Part shown: positions 9,749 to 18,612 of the stretch, piece after piece | Position numbering within the stretch: the first letter of the stretch is position 1 | How the letters are laid out: every line of letters begins with the position of its first letter | NCBI GenBank assembly: GCA_001579985.1 | Contig: LRSR01008020.1 | Span: forward strand, 1 to 20,541 | Source of the DNA: Hypsibius dujardini | Taxonomy: Eukaryota; Tardigrada; Eutardigrada; Parachela; Hypsibiidae | Length of the DNA: 20,541 nt | Direction of reading: 5' to 3' | The notes under the pieces: generated by a model | What the model was told of the DNA's origin: nothing | The model's database searches: none | The model's input: the letters and a program-made list of their open reading frames with translations, nothing else | Program-made: the position numbers and the translations under genes

Positions 9749-11005
9749 TAAACAGACAAAGAGATAGAGGCAAGATAAGAAACATTCACAATCACGCATT
9801 CAGCATTGATTATACTTTTCTGCGCAAATCCTCCGTCAGCTGCGAAAAGTTTCAATACTGCAGCGGCGGAAACTGATGCCGTTCTCCCGGCGCCGCTTCT
9901 CGTTATCACCGTGGTCTTAGTTGAAGACGACTCAACCCTGTTAATGGCTTCCGGAACTAGTCTGACTTTGCCGATGGCCTTGCCGTAGTCTTCCGCGTAC
10001 CACACCACCAGCTCCTCCCGAGCCTTGATCTCTTTGATGGCGTTAAAGTAGACGCAGCCCTGTTGCTGGAAAGCGAGTAAATTATGACCGGCTTCCGACA
10101 CCCGGACAAACTTCATCCAGTTGCACTGGAGATCCAGGGAAGTATCATAATACAGCACAGATTCGTCGCTGTAGAGGGCATAGTCGTAGCGCAGCGGTGG
10201 GTTGACGGTCAAGCCGGCGTCCAGCGGACCGAAAATAGTGGGCGGTAAGATAGATTGTTCCGCAAAGACGTGTCCTTGTCCTAAAGCAACAACAAGCCAG
10301 CCATTAAACTGACAATTTCCTCGAAATTAATCTCTCAAGTCTTAATCAACCAACGTAACTAAAAGTCAATACCGACCAAACAATCAGCAAATCAACCGTT
10401 TCAAATTGCTCCAAGCATCTACTGTACCACCCGTCAATCAAGAATCAATCGACCGCGTAAAGGTTACAAGTCACTTGATTGATATAAAAAACCGCTCTTC
10501 TTCCAGAAACTGGATACCTCATACAATGGGGTGATTACCTGAACGTCTCGTTTTATTAGATTTAGTAATATAATAACAACGAAGCTGACTGAAATGACAC
10601 AAATTATGCCGTAACAAAGAATTTGAATTTCAAGGGTAAAAGAACTTGAACTTCACTCGACTGATCAATCAACGACTCACTGATTCTGAAATCACGAGTA
10701 ACGTCTACGAATACACATATCAATCAATCAATGCCACATTCTGCTGCAATGGTACCTTCCAGATCGAGGGAAATTTTCAGTCCTTTAGGCACAGTGGCAA
10801 ACGCCCGTGTAATGACAGTTTGGTCCTGCATCTTACGGGTGTGAAGTACACAGGGTCCTCCGAGGCAAAGCGCGTTACAAGTTAGGCACCCTGTAGAATA
10901 CGCAAGTGGCCATAAGATAACGCTACCAAGTCAGACCATTTGTCGACATGCCTGTCACTTACAAAAGTTTTGGGTTTTTTGCTTCGCACGAGACAGAGAC
11001 GCCAT
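7536..11005 (-). CDS. Gene A: PRDM4/9-like PR/SET zinc-finger protein
   Basis: Five exons on the minus strand in transcript order: 11005-10963, 10890-10756, 10280-9816, 9356-8587, 8135-7536. The phases agree and the total is 2013 nt (670 aa plus stop). Exon 1 encodes a 14-aa start (MASLSRAKQKTQNF) and the spliced codon gives Trp before a CLTC knuckle, like the WCxxC of PRDM4. The PR/SET domain (about aa 60-165) has CNWMKFVRVSE, LLAFQQQ and ELVVWYAEDYGKAIG. A linker rich in Asp, Ser and Gln follows (poly-S, QQQQQ, KRKR). There are eight C2H2 fingers: CDQC (about 356), CPWC (388), CRFC (420), then CLFC, CPLC, CAVPGC, CGSC, CQYC. The CLFC finger has a long loop before its histidines. The exon 3 donor (GTATAA) is the weakest junction but the only one in phase. 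Acceptors at 8135 and 8123 are both in frame and differ by LIAQ. A nuclear transcription or chromatin role is inferred from the family. Confidence 0.85.
8200..8500. repeat. Degenerate CAGA/CTGT array in gene A intron 8136-8586
   Basis: Scattered CAGACAGACAAACAGACAGGCA units between about 8330 and 8480, with weaker matches on either side. CUGU is on the transcript strand of gene A. Confidence 0.8.
9484..9785. repeat. CAGA/CTGT array in gene A intron 9357-9815
   Basis: It contains the purest run in the window: GACA units from about 9674 to 9747, broken once by a CTAGA. Degenerate flanks extend on both sides. Open frames reading LSVCLSVC here are repeat artefacts. Confidence 0.9.
10281..10755 (-). 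other. Gene A intron between knuckle and PR exons
   Basis: A 475-bp AT-rich intron with scattered TCAATCAA words (for example 10721-10732). It contains no CAGA array and no gene. The intron is in phase 1 and corresponds in position to gene B intron 6305-6613, just before the G-x-VF segment of the PR domain. Confidence 0.7.
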
Positions 11006-11062
11006 TTTTAGCGAAAAAAGCAGGTGGAAAGGAATAAATATCGAGAATATCGGCCGGAAGTT

Positions 11063-11077
11063 CCGAGACTTTCTCGG
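11063..11077. promoter_or_regulatory. Palindrome CCGAGA-N3-TCTCGG
   Basis: A perfect 6-bp inverted repeat with a 3-bp spacer, about 58-72 bp upstream of the gene A ATG. Degenerate relatives occur at about 11127-11140, 11484-11500 and 11536-11548. Function as a binding site is inferred only. Confidence 0.4.
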
Positions 11078-11084
11078 TTCCCTG

Positions 11085-11112
11085 ATGGAACAACATGATC
11101 ATTCTGTTCCAT
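11085..11112. promoter_or_regulatory. Palindrome ATGGAACA-N12-TGTTCCAT
   Basis: A perfect 8-bp inverted repeat with a 12-bp spacer, directly beside the CCGAGA palindrome upstream of gene A. The GGAACA/TGTTCC half-sites would suit a dimeric DNA-binding protein, or it could be a small hairpin. Confidence 0.4.
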
Positions 11113-11143
11113 AACTAGGACTGGAGTCCGAGACTTTTTCTGT

Positions 11144-11364
11144 ATGAGGTAATTGTATTTCAAGTCTGTATTTCGGCTCATTCATGGATTTCTCTTTCAT
11201 GGAACTTGTTTGATTGATTGTTTGATTTTAGAAGTGCTATAGTATACTAGGATATAGTACAGCAAATCAAACAATCAAGCACCTGCCACAAAAGAGAAAC
11301 CCATGAGTGAGCCGATTTGTCGACCAAGTGGAGGGTGAGCCGAAATACAGACTTTGCCTCATAT
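11144..11364. repeat. Fold-back (snap-back) inverted-repeat element
   Basis: The left arm (about 11144-11230) and right arm (about 11263-11364) are inverted copies. Shared words include AGTCTGTATTTCGGCTCA, TCATGGATTTCTCTTT (GGG in the other arm) and TTGATTGTTTGATTT. The right arm carries an extra ~28 bp that repeats CGGCTCA. The loop is itself near-palindromic (GCTATAGTATACTAGGATATAGTAC). It resembles a non-autonomous fold-back element or MITE, and no transposase is nearby. Confidence 0.6.
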
Positions 11365-11993
11365 TAGTGTTTAGGTTCTGATGTTGGCATCATGTTGCTA
11401 CTGCTCCATGTAACTAGTACCGGTAACTAAGATGCGACTTGCTTCTGTTCTCTAATTTATGCGTTGCTGTTCTAGATTTAGGATCCGAATACTTTTTCGG
11501 TCCCTGACTTAGGACCAATGTTCTTTGACTTAGGGTCCGAGACTTTTCCCTACCTGTTGATTGTTGTTCAGTCGAAAATTTCAAGAACATTCAGTTTACA
11601 CTTTACAGTAGTTTATTTTAGTTTTTAAGTTAAAGCGATATTATTCTGGACGATTTACTCTCTATAGTTATTCAAACTATTCGGCTGCAGAACATGGAAA
11701 ATTAGAGAAGTGACACACGGAGTAGAACTGGCGAGGCAACTGAATTACAATGTACTGGTACTGTCGTCTGCTGTGTAATCTCTCGCTGCAAGTGGGGAAA
11801 ATGTGTGCGGGCGGACTTTCGTGTTGCACCATAATATCAGTCACAATATGATCAAATTGGAATTACATTTTTGGTGCTTTCCAGATGAATCGAGTAAAGA
11901 CTAAGCGAAGAGTAAGCGAGTCATCGATGGGTTGAAATTTGAATTGCTGAACGGATCTGTTCTCGGGTGTTCCTGGACGTCTCTGTCAGAAAA

Positions 11994-13584
11994 ATGGCTT
12001 CGCGTTCATCCGGCTCACTCCTCATCACCCTTCGTGGCTGTGGAAACGCTTCTTCTTCCACGAATGGCAAAGGTTCGTCCAGCGTACCGATGCGCTGCTG
12101 GTTTTAATGTTCCAAAAACAGACTCCACGTTCAAATGTGCCACTTAATCTATTTGTCTCCAGGCTGATTGATTGATTTCTGAGAATAAAATTAGCTGTGT
12201 TCTCGTCAATTGATTGAATGATTAATTCCTTTGATTTGTTTGATTCTTCGTCATAGCAAAATGAGGATAATTGTCAGTTGTTATTTGGTCGATTGAGTTA
12301 GTTCGTTGCGCGTGTGAGTACGTGTGCGAGTTCTTCCCAATTTGGTGGGAAATTACGCTAGCTTGAAGGCTTTATTAAGATGAGTAACGGAAGAATTATG
12401 GTTAATTACTGCTTGATTGATTGATTAGCTCGATTGTCTAGGAGCAGATTTCGCCCTGTAATTAAAAGATTAATGGGATTGTTTATAATTTCAGAAATAA
12501 TTCCAGTGATTAGCCATACCACCGAAGTTCTCGAAGACAATGGGCCCCCTCGCAGTCATCGCGATCAAGCTGGGAATAATTTCGGGGAGCGTTTCGGTTT
12601 AACAAGCGCTGCTGCTGATCTTGACTTTGGTATTCTTCCCAGTGCTCCCGATAGTGCGGGTTTAGTTTCGGAAATCGCGCTGTCATCTGATGCATCAATA
12701 TGTAAGGACGTCTTTGTTCTTCCGCTACACACAGCTAATAATATCTATCCTTATTTTGGCTTGATTAATGTTTTGTTATTTTTTCCAAATTGTGAGCCTT
12801 ACTTTCATTTTGAATCCCGAGTACATTTCGATTAATATTAGTAGTAAGTTGTTTCATTTAAAATATCTAATTTAAACGTCGGGAGTATCATTTAAGTTGT
12901 TTTTGATGTATGTTTTTTTAAATAAATTTATCTGACCAATTTTAATTTTAGTTTTTGTTTTTACTTTTTTACTTTACTTTAAATTTATTATTTTACTTAA
13001 ATTCGAAATGAACCATGTAAGCAAGATTACTTTATTAATTAGTTGTCATTGTCCCGAAAACTTTCAGGGTGTCAGTCTTGCAAGGTCTTCTTGGACGGAC
13101 CGTGTCTGAGTCATGGCCGGGTGGTGAAGGATCGACCGTACGTTCCGCAAGCGTTGGTCACACTACCGGCTGGACTTGACGTTCAACCCATCCCCGGCGT
13201 GGCCAACGGGAAAGGGGTCTTTGCCGTGGTTGCCATTTCGACACTCAGCATTTTCGGACCTCTTCGCGCTCCCATCTTGCAGCGGACTGATGGCTTTCCA
13301 GTCGGTTTCTACCTGGTCGCTACTGACGGCACATTGCAAGCGCTGGATCTGCGGTCGGACGATCTCTGCAATTGGATGAAGTTTGTCCGCATGGCGCGAA
13401 ATCGGCAAGAGCAGAACGTGATGGCATACCAGCGGAGCGAGGCGATCTACTTCACCACCATGCGGACCATCCAGGAGGGCGAGGAGTTACGCGTATGGTA
13501 TTCACGGAATTACGCCACTGCGATTGGAAAGCCGCTTGTGTGTGACCTGCCTACCGCTGGAGGTAAATCATCGTTATCATTCTA

Positions 13585-13621
<37 letters not shown>

Positions 13622-16243
13622 ATTTCTCTGTATGTTTGTCTCTCTGTTTGTCGGACTGTCGGTCTGTCTGCGTCTCTGTCCACCGAAATATCTATCTTCT
13701 TTGTCACTCTATTTGCCACCCTAACTTGTCTCATAGCTGACCAGGCCTATCTGTGCGTTCGTCACATCACTTTTTGTCTGTGTGTTTGTTTATGTACGTT
13801 TTTTTCCGTCGACTGTCGGTCTGTGCGTTATATATATCTGTTCTCTCTTTCTGTCTGCTTTTTGCTTATCATCCTGGCCTCTTTTTTTAACCATTTCGAT
13901 GAGATGGTGATGGTATATATATAGAATAGTCTTTGTAGAAATCGGAAACTCCTTGCCTGAACTATCGGATGACCTCACCTACCCGCCCTCGGAAGCTCCT
14001 TCCGTCGGTCCGGTCAAGCGGAAACGTGGACGGCCGAGGAAAACTCTGCCGCAGCCGACAGCAGCTCCCATTCGGAGGGTATCCATGCCCATCGAGGTGG
14101 AGACTGAACCTGATGTGATTCCACCAATCCAGACAGAGGTACCGATATCCGCTCCGATTGAGACCGCACCGGTTGAGCAAGTCAAGCGCCGCCGCGGCAG
14201 GCCGATGAAGATTTTGAAGCGCGGCCCACGGGGACCCTACAAGAAGAAGAACACTGAGCCACCGAAAAAGCGAATCCGTGTCAAGAGGGTCTCCACCAAT
14301 ATCCCCTCCCTTGCCGTGGCACACTACCGCTGCAAATGTCCGGAAGCGGACTGTGCAATGCAATTTCGGACCACCGCCCTGTTAAACATACATGCCTTGC
14401 GTCACGGAACCGCACAGAACCTGGAGGTGAGGGTTCCTGGCTACGGTTCCGATGCCACTGGTTTAATATTCGTACTGGGAGTTTGAAATAACAATAAGTG
14501 CAGCTGTATTTACGGGAGTTAAAATTTACTGTTAATTCAAAAGTGAAATAAGCATTGAATTTATTTTTAAATTAGTTATCAAATGTCTTTACCCTGATGT
14601 AAAATGAAATGAATTATATTTCTGTCTTCTACATGTCATGTTTAATGATTGATTTTTCTTTTCCCTATTATGCAGGAGATCACACTGGTCTGTCCGGCCT
14701 GCGCGCTGTCCGAGCTGGAAACGTTGGACGACCTCCTGGCGCACGTGGAGCAACGGCACAGCAAACAGCTCGGCTGCCGCGACCGTTCGGACTTTCCTTG
14801 CCCTCACTGCAAAAAGTATTACAGTTCAGCGGAAAACCTCGAGCTCCATATCCGGCGACTGCACACCGAACCGGCGCGGGAACGGAACTTCGAGTGCGAC
14901 ACTTGCCACGATAAGTTCGTCTCGGTCGGGTCTATGGTCGCCCACAGACGGGTGAGTCACAGAAAGATAAACAGACAGACAGGCAAACAGACAGACAGCC
15001 AGCCCGCCCGCCAGCCAGCCAGCCAGCCAGACACACAGACACACAGACGCACAGATGCACAGACACACAGACATACAGACATGCAGAAAGACTGACAGGC
15101 CGACAGATGAACAGCCCTGGGTATTCGTATGCATTTGATCTAATGGCCAAATGTTTTACTTTGTCACAGACGCACTTCAATCGCAGATATTTCACATGCC
15201 CCGTTTGTCTGAAAACTTTCCGGACTGCCTCACACTTGAAGGAACACTCCGAAGGGCATGCGCGGAATGGACTATTTCATTGCCACTTCTGTGAGAAAGC
15301 GTTTGAACGGTTTCCCAGTCTCCGTCATCATCTTCGACAGACTCACGCAACAGGCCATTTCGAGTGCGACAAGTGCTCAATGGTGAGGCCACCTTGATGA
15401 CTTTTATCTGTTGCGTTCATTCGTCTGTCCATATGTCTGGTTGTCTGTCTATCTGCATCCTTTGTCGGTCTGCTTTTCATCTATTGTTCTCTTATCTCGT
15501 CTGTCGATTTATCTATCTGCCTGCCTGTCTGTCTGCCTGCTTGTCTGTTTATCTGCCTATTTATCTGTCTTTTTGTCTGCCTGCTTGTCTGTCTGTTAAT
15601 ATATCTGTGCCTATATTATTTTCCCTTAAACCTGGTTTTGTGTTTCGTATTTCTGTCTGTCTGTCTCTATTGATATGAAGACGATTCTGCTGCACAGGTG
15701 TTCAATCGTCAATCCCGTTTGGATGCCCACGCGGTGACCCACTCCGACACCTGCGATCACATGTGCGACCAGTGCGGTCGACAATTCAAGCGGAAAGACA
15801 AGCTGCGTGACCACATCCTGGCCATCCATCAGAACGTCCAGATAGGGCGACGCTTCCGGAAATCCGCCCTCGAAATCCGCATGGCCAACGTGCGGCGCCG
15901 CGCTCGCGAAAAGGACTATCGCGAGTACGAGTATCAGTGTGAGCCATGCAAGGTGGGCTTCGTGCGACCTACGCTGCTGCAGCGGCATATGGCGGAACTG
16001 CATTCGGAGACGGCGTTGCGGGAACCAGCAACCGAGTTGATTCCACCGGAAGTGGGACGTTGTATCCCTTGCCAGTACTGCGGGCAGGCATACGGCTCCA
16101 AAGCCAAGTGTGCTTCGCATATCAAGCAGGCCCATCCGGAAACACTGGTCTATGAATTGGGTGGTGGTGACTGTGAGTCGTCGTCGGGAGGGCCCAGCGG
16201 AAGTCAGGGATCGATGGAGCAGGCGGGACCGTGGATTTATTGA
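11994..16243 (+). CDS. Gene C: PRDM4/9-like PR/SET protein with AT-hooks and ten zinc fingers
   Basis: Seven exons: 11994-12072, 12495-12701, 13068-13562, 13939-14426, 14676-14951, 15170-15382, 15698-16243. The phases close and the total is 2304 nt (767 aa plus stop). Exon 3 begins with a spliced Trp then CQSC, a knuckle with DGPCLSHG, and includes the whole PR/SET domain (about aa 140-255) with CNWMKFVRMARNRQEQ, AYQRSEAIYF and VWYSRNYATAIG, strongly like PRDM4. Exon 4 carries AT-hooks KRKRGRPRK (about 287) and KRRRGRPMK (about 343). Ten C2H2 fingers follow, starting CKCPEADC, CPAC, CPHC, CDTC, CPVC, CHFC, CDKC, CDQC, CEPC, CQYC; two of them (CDTC and CDKC) are split by phase-0 introns. Exons 3-7 are secure. 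Exons 1-2 are tentative: exon 1 (MASRSS...) ends at a non-consensus GTTCGT donor, though the phase fits and MAS matches gene A. A nuclear DNA-binding role is inferred. Confidence 0.8.
12073..12494 (+). other. Tentative gene C intron 1
   Basis: 422 bp, AT-rich, with GATTGATT-type words at about 12165-12240 and 12412-12427 and no coding potential seen. It ends in ATAATTTCAG. The boundaries depend on the tentative exon 1. Confidence 0.45.
12702..13067 (+). other. Gene C intron 2
   Basis: Starts GTAAGG and ends CTTTCAG. Very T-rich, especially 12890-12990, with no array and no gene. The flanking phases (T|GG) restore the Trp that precedes the CxxC knuckle, as in gene A. Confidence 0.65.
13583..13690. 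repeat. CTGT array in gene C intron 13563-13938
   Basis: A pure CTGT run at about 13587-13620, then degenerate units to about 13690. The rest of the intron is T-rich. The CUGU strand is the transcript strand. A TATATATATA run lies at 13914-13922 near the acceptor. Confidence 0.9.
14962..15105. repeat. CAGA/CAGC/ACAC array in gene C intron 14952-15169 (opposite orientation)
   Basis: Starts as AACAGACAGACAGGC, passes through a CAGC/CCGCC block (CCAGCCAGCCAGCCAGCC, about 15000-15028) and ends as CAGACACACAGACGCACAG. It is the only intronic array in the window that places the CAGA strand in the transcript. Confidence 0.85.
15411..15668. repeat. Degenerate CTGT array in gene C intron 15383-15697
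   Basis: Units such as CTGCCTGCCTGTCTGTCTGCC and CTGTTTATCTGCC, with CUGU on the transcript strand. It merges into the polypyrimidine region before the acceptor CTGCACAG. Confidence 0.85.
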
Positions 16244-16829
16244 CAAGTTCTCCGTGTAAGCTTTTCGTGTTCGGGTTTACGATTCCAATGATTTTCTATT
16301 ACTGTTTTACAGACTAGTATTCTTGTACAGACTACAGAGAAACAGATCGGACAGACACCCTGTTTTTGCTCATGTTGTTCGTCGCTAGTTCATCTCTGGT
16401 CAGGCACTGGTTTGACTTCTTGAAAGGAGAATCGTTTTGTGTTTCCAGTTCAGAGATGCAAGAGCTCGTAGACAAAGAACCCGCTTAGAAATGTACGATT
16501 CGGTCAAGCTCGTCAAAAGTCTCCAAATCAAAACTGTACCCACTTGCTAGTTGCCTGCATCAGGCTCTTTAAACGGCACCAATCGAAGACAGTATCGTGT
16601 TTTATGTTGAATTTGAAGTAATAAGCGTATGATACTGGAAATACAAAGATACGTTTGTGTACTACCGTACCGTACTCGCACTAAAAAAAGGTACAAGGAT
16701 GAAACGGGTAAAATCAACCCAAAATAGGCTATTGAATAACTCAAATACCGTATGTACAAAGAAAGAGGTACAATATAGCATAAAAAAGACGTTAAAATCA
16801 GCCAACCATACGCTTCAGGTTAAGAACAG
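16244..16829. other. 3' flank of gene C
   Basis: No gene supported. A GTAAGC (16256) to TTTTACAG (ending 16312) pair could be a 3'UTR intron of gene C. No AATAAA is found near the stop codon. From about 16600 the sequence is A-rich. Confidence 0.4.
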
Positions 16830-18110
16830 AGTAGATTTCGTCCAGCCTATCCATCCAAGGATGGGAAGATAAAACTGAAGCAGCGTTCCCTCTTTGAATC
16901 TCATTGCTAATTCTTTTGTAGATATTCTATAAACTTCCTCTTGCCGGTCTCTTCAGAAATATTTTGTCCGATTAAAGATAAAGGTCGCTTGGTGGCCGGT
17001 CCGGTCGGACCAAAAGTTCCAAAGGCTATAGGGCTGAAGGAAAAACGACCAGTCGAAAAATCTTAATGGTTAATCTTGTAAGTCTTGGCTTTGACTGCTG
17101 CTGCCCTGGCCTCCATGATGGTGTTTGTAATGTGAGATGTGGCAACAGTATCCCACCATGTTACGTCCCAAACCAGCGCAAGCCCCGGACGAATGGTACC
17201 AGGGTCATACCGTCAGGTCTTTTCTCTCCAGTACGTTTCAAGCCTGGTGGTTTACGAATCGAATGAATGTTGGCTTATGCGAGAGCTCTCTTAACCACAT
17301 CGTTTAGAACTGAGTGACGACTGTTCCGGCCAGCTGGAGCAGTCTTGTTACAGCTGAGTCAATGATGGCAGTCTCGGTTGACTAGTCCTCCACATCGGCA
17401 TGTGTGTGGCTTGCAGACACTGGCTCCCAGGCGCAAGGCGACTACAATCCGAAGAGCATTATCTACGAGCAGAATCGAAACATTAGGGTTAGGGAGGCAG
17501 ACCAACCACTTACCTGATTCAAGGCGTCGTAAGGCGAGTAGCCAGGCTTTGTCGCGCACATCCGCCGTCGTCATTAGCTGCTATAAAATACTGAGGCGGC
17601 TGGACATGAGGCTGAGCGTGGTCGTCTTTGTGTCGATGGCGAGTGGCACACCATCAGATAGAAGAGGCGCACCCAACAGCGAGAGTTCCACACGGCTTGG
17701 AAAGGTCATTTCCGGTCGCGCTGTCTGAATGGCGGCCGTGGTCTGCTCCTGATCTGCAACACATCTTCCGAAAACAAAACACTTACACTCGGACAGACTC
17801 AACTCAGAACGAATTTCTCGACAAAGAGTCTCCACAGTCGCTAGGTCATGCATGACAGTCCCAGCTGGACTGCCGAGCGTGCCGTCGTAAAGGTACCACG
17901 CGTTCAGAGGGGAATGCATAACTTTCGACAGCTTCAGGGTGACCAGACAGAAGAGAGGGCCGAGAGGATCATCCTGCTGAACACGAGACGCCGAGTGAAG
18001 AATCGCTGAGAAAGAGCTCCGTCGGTTTGCGGTACATTTGCCACACAAAGACATAGTAACCACAGTGTGGTTATGATGTGTGTGTACTAGTACCACTTGT
18101 CAGGGTGGGG
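16830..18110 (-). pseudogene. Broken non-LTR (LINE-type) retrotransposon reverse-transcriptase relic
   Basis: Pieces in three frames align in order with the C-terminal half of a LINE-type reverse transcriptase. They are VQQDDPLGPLFCL and LNAWYLYDGTLGSP (17581-18096), then DKAWLLALRRLESGKWL and CKPHTCRCG (17359-17574), then RTGEKRPDGMTLVPF, and finally GPTGPATKR, SEETGK and EIQRGNAASVL near 16880-17030. The element is dead. The catalytic YLDD-type motif reads YLYD, at least two stop codons interrupt the tail, several frameshifts occur, and roughly 80 residues usually found between the first two pieces are missing near 17577. The N-terminal half of the RT and any endonuclease are absent. This is a transposon relic, not a virus. 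Confidence 0.75.
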
Positions 18111-18227
18111 ATATTTTGCCCTTCCACCCCTCACCCCAGGCTTGGCATAATTGGTTCTACAAGGAATTGCACACCATGAAGATTCACTGTCCTCAGTTGT
18201 GTTTGCACTTACAAGCTTGTACTTGCA

Positions 18228-18426
18228 ATGACCATAAAAAAATGTTCTGCAAAGACTACCCAGTCGATCCGACTGGAGTTTCTCGATGGCAACTCGATTT
18301 TCGTAATGCTTTTCACCGAGGAATGGCGAAAGGAATTGGGCGACTGCTTATTTGAACGTTCTTTCTTTCTTTCGAAGAAAACCGGGTATTTTGGTATTTA
18401 TCAACGACTGCGACTGGAAACGCATT
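18228..18426 (+). pseudogene. Possible FERM-N-like exon fragment
   Basis: An open frame contains IRLEFLDGNSIFVMLF, KELGDCLFERSFFL and KKTGYFGIYQ. This resembles the N-terminal lobe of FERM domains, which have LDG, a G-x-x-L-x-x-x-V-F helix and YFG(L/I). It ends near a GTAAGA donor at 18427. No partner exons are visible on either side, so it may be an orphan exon, a gene fragment or chance similarity. The frame upstream is not clearly bounded by a good acceptor. Confidence 0.25.
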
Positions 18427-18496
18427 GTAAGAATTTGTCGTTTAGTTGACTAGTTTATTGCAGATCGCTTCCAGTGCTGCCATTCATACATCGATT

Positions 18497-18533
18497 CACT
18501 ATCTATCTGTGCGTCTGTCTGTCTGTCTGTCTG

Positions 18534-18577
<44 letters not shown>

Positions 18578-18612
18578 TCCTATCTGTTTGTCTGTCTATC
18601 TGTCTGTTTTGT
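18497..18612. repeat. Intergenic CTGT array
   Basis: CTGTCTGTCTGT units with one GGTCTGTC break, a nearly pure run from 18535 to 18572, and degenerate edges. It lies outside any gene I can call, between the FERM-like fragment and the chitinase. It could mark an unrecognised intron downstream of that fragment, which would match its donor. Confidence 0.9.

Larger units (their letters stand above)
11006..11993. other. Shared divergent 5' region of genes A and C
   Basis: 988 bp between the two start codons. It holds no gene I can support. It contains two perfect short palindromes, four CCGA(G/A)-ACTTT motifs and a fold-back element (each listed separately). No clear TATA box is seen for either gene. 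Confidence 0.6.

Noticed and set aside
11994-12147. C-x-W-containing frame MKFELLNGSVLGCSW considered as a THAP-like domain
   Set aside because: The Cys/His spacing does not fit C2CH, and the overlapping MAS-start frame has matching phase to the next exon.
12510-12698. 62-aa minus-strand open frame opposite tentative gene C exon 2
   Set aside because: No recognisable motif, and the plus strand has an acceptor, a GTAAGG donor and the right phase.
15626-16246. 206-aa minus-strand open frame opposite the last exon of gene C
   Set aside because: Antisense shadow of a GC-rich coding exon. It has no family-like motifs, while the plus strand encodes clear C2H2 fingers.
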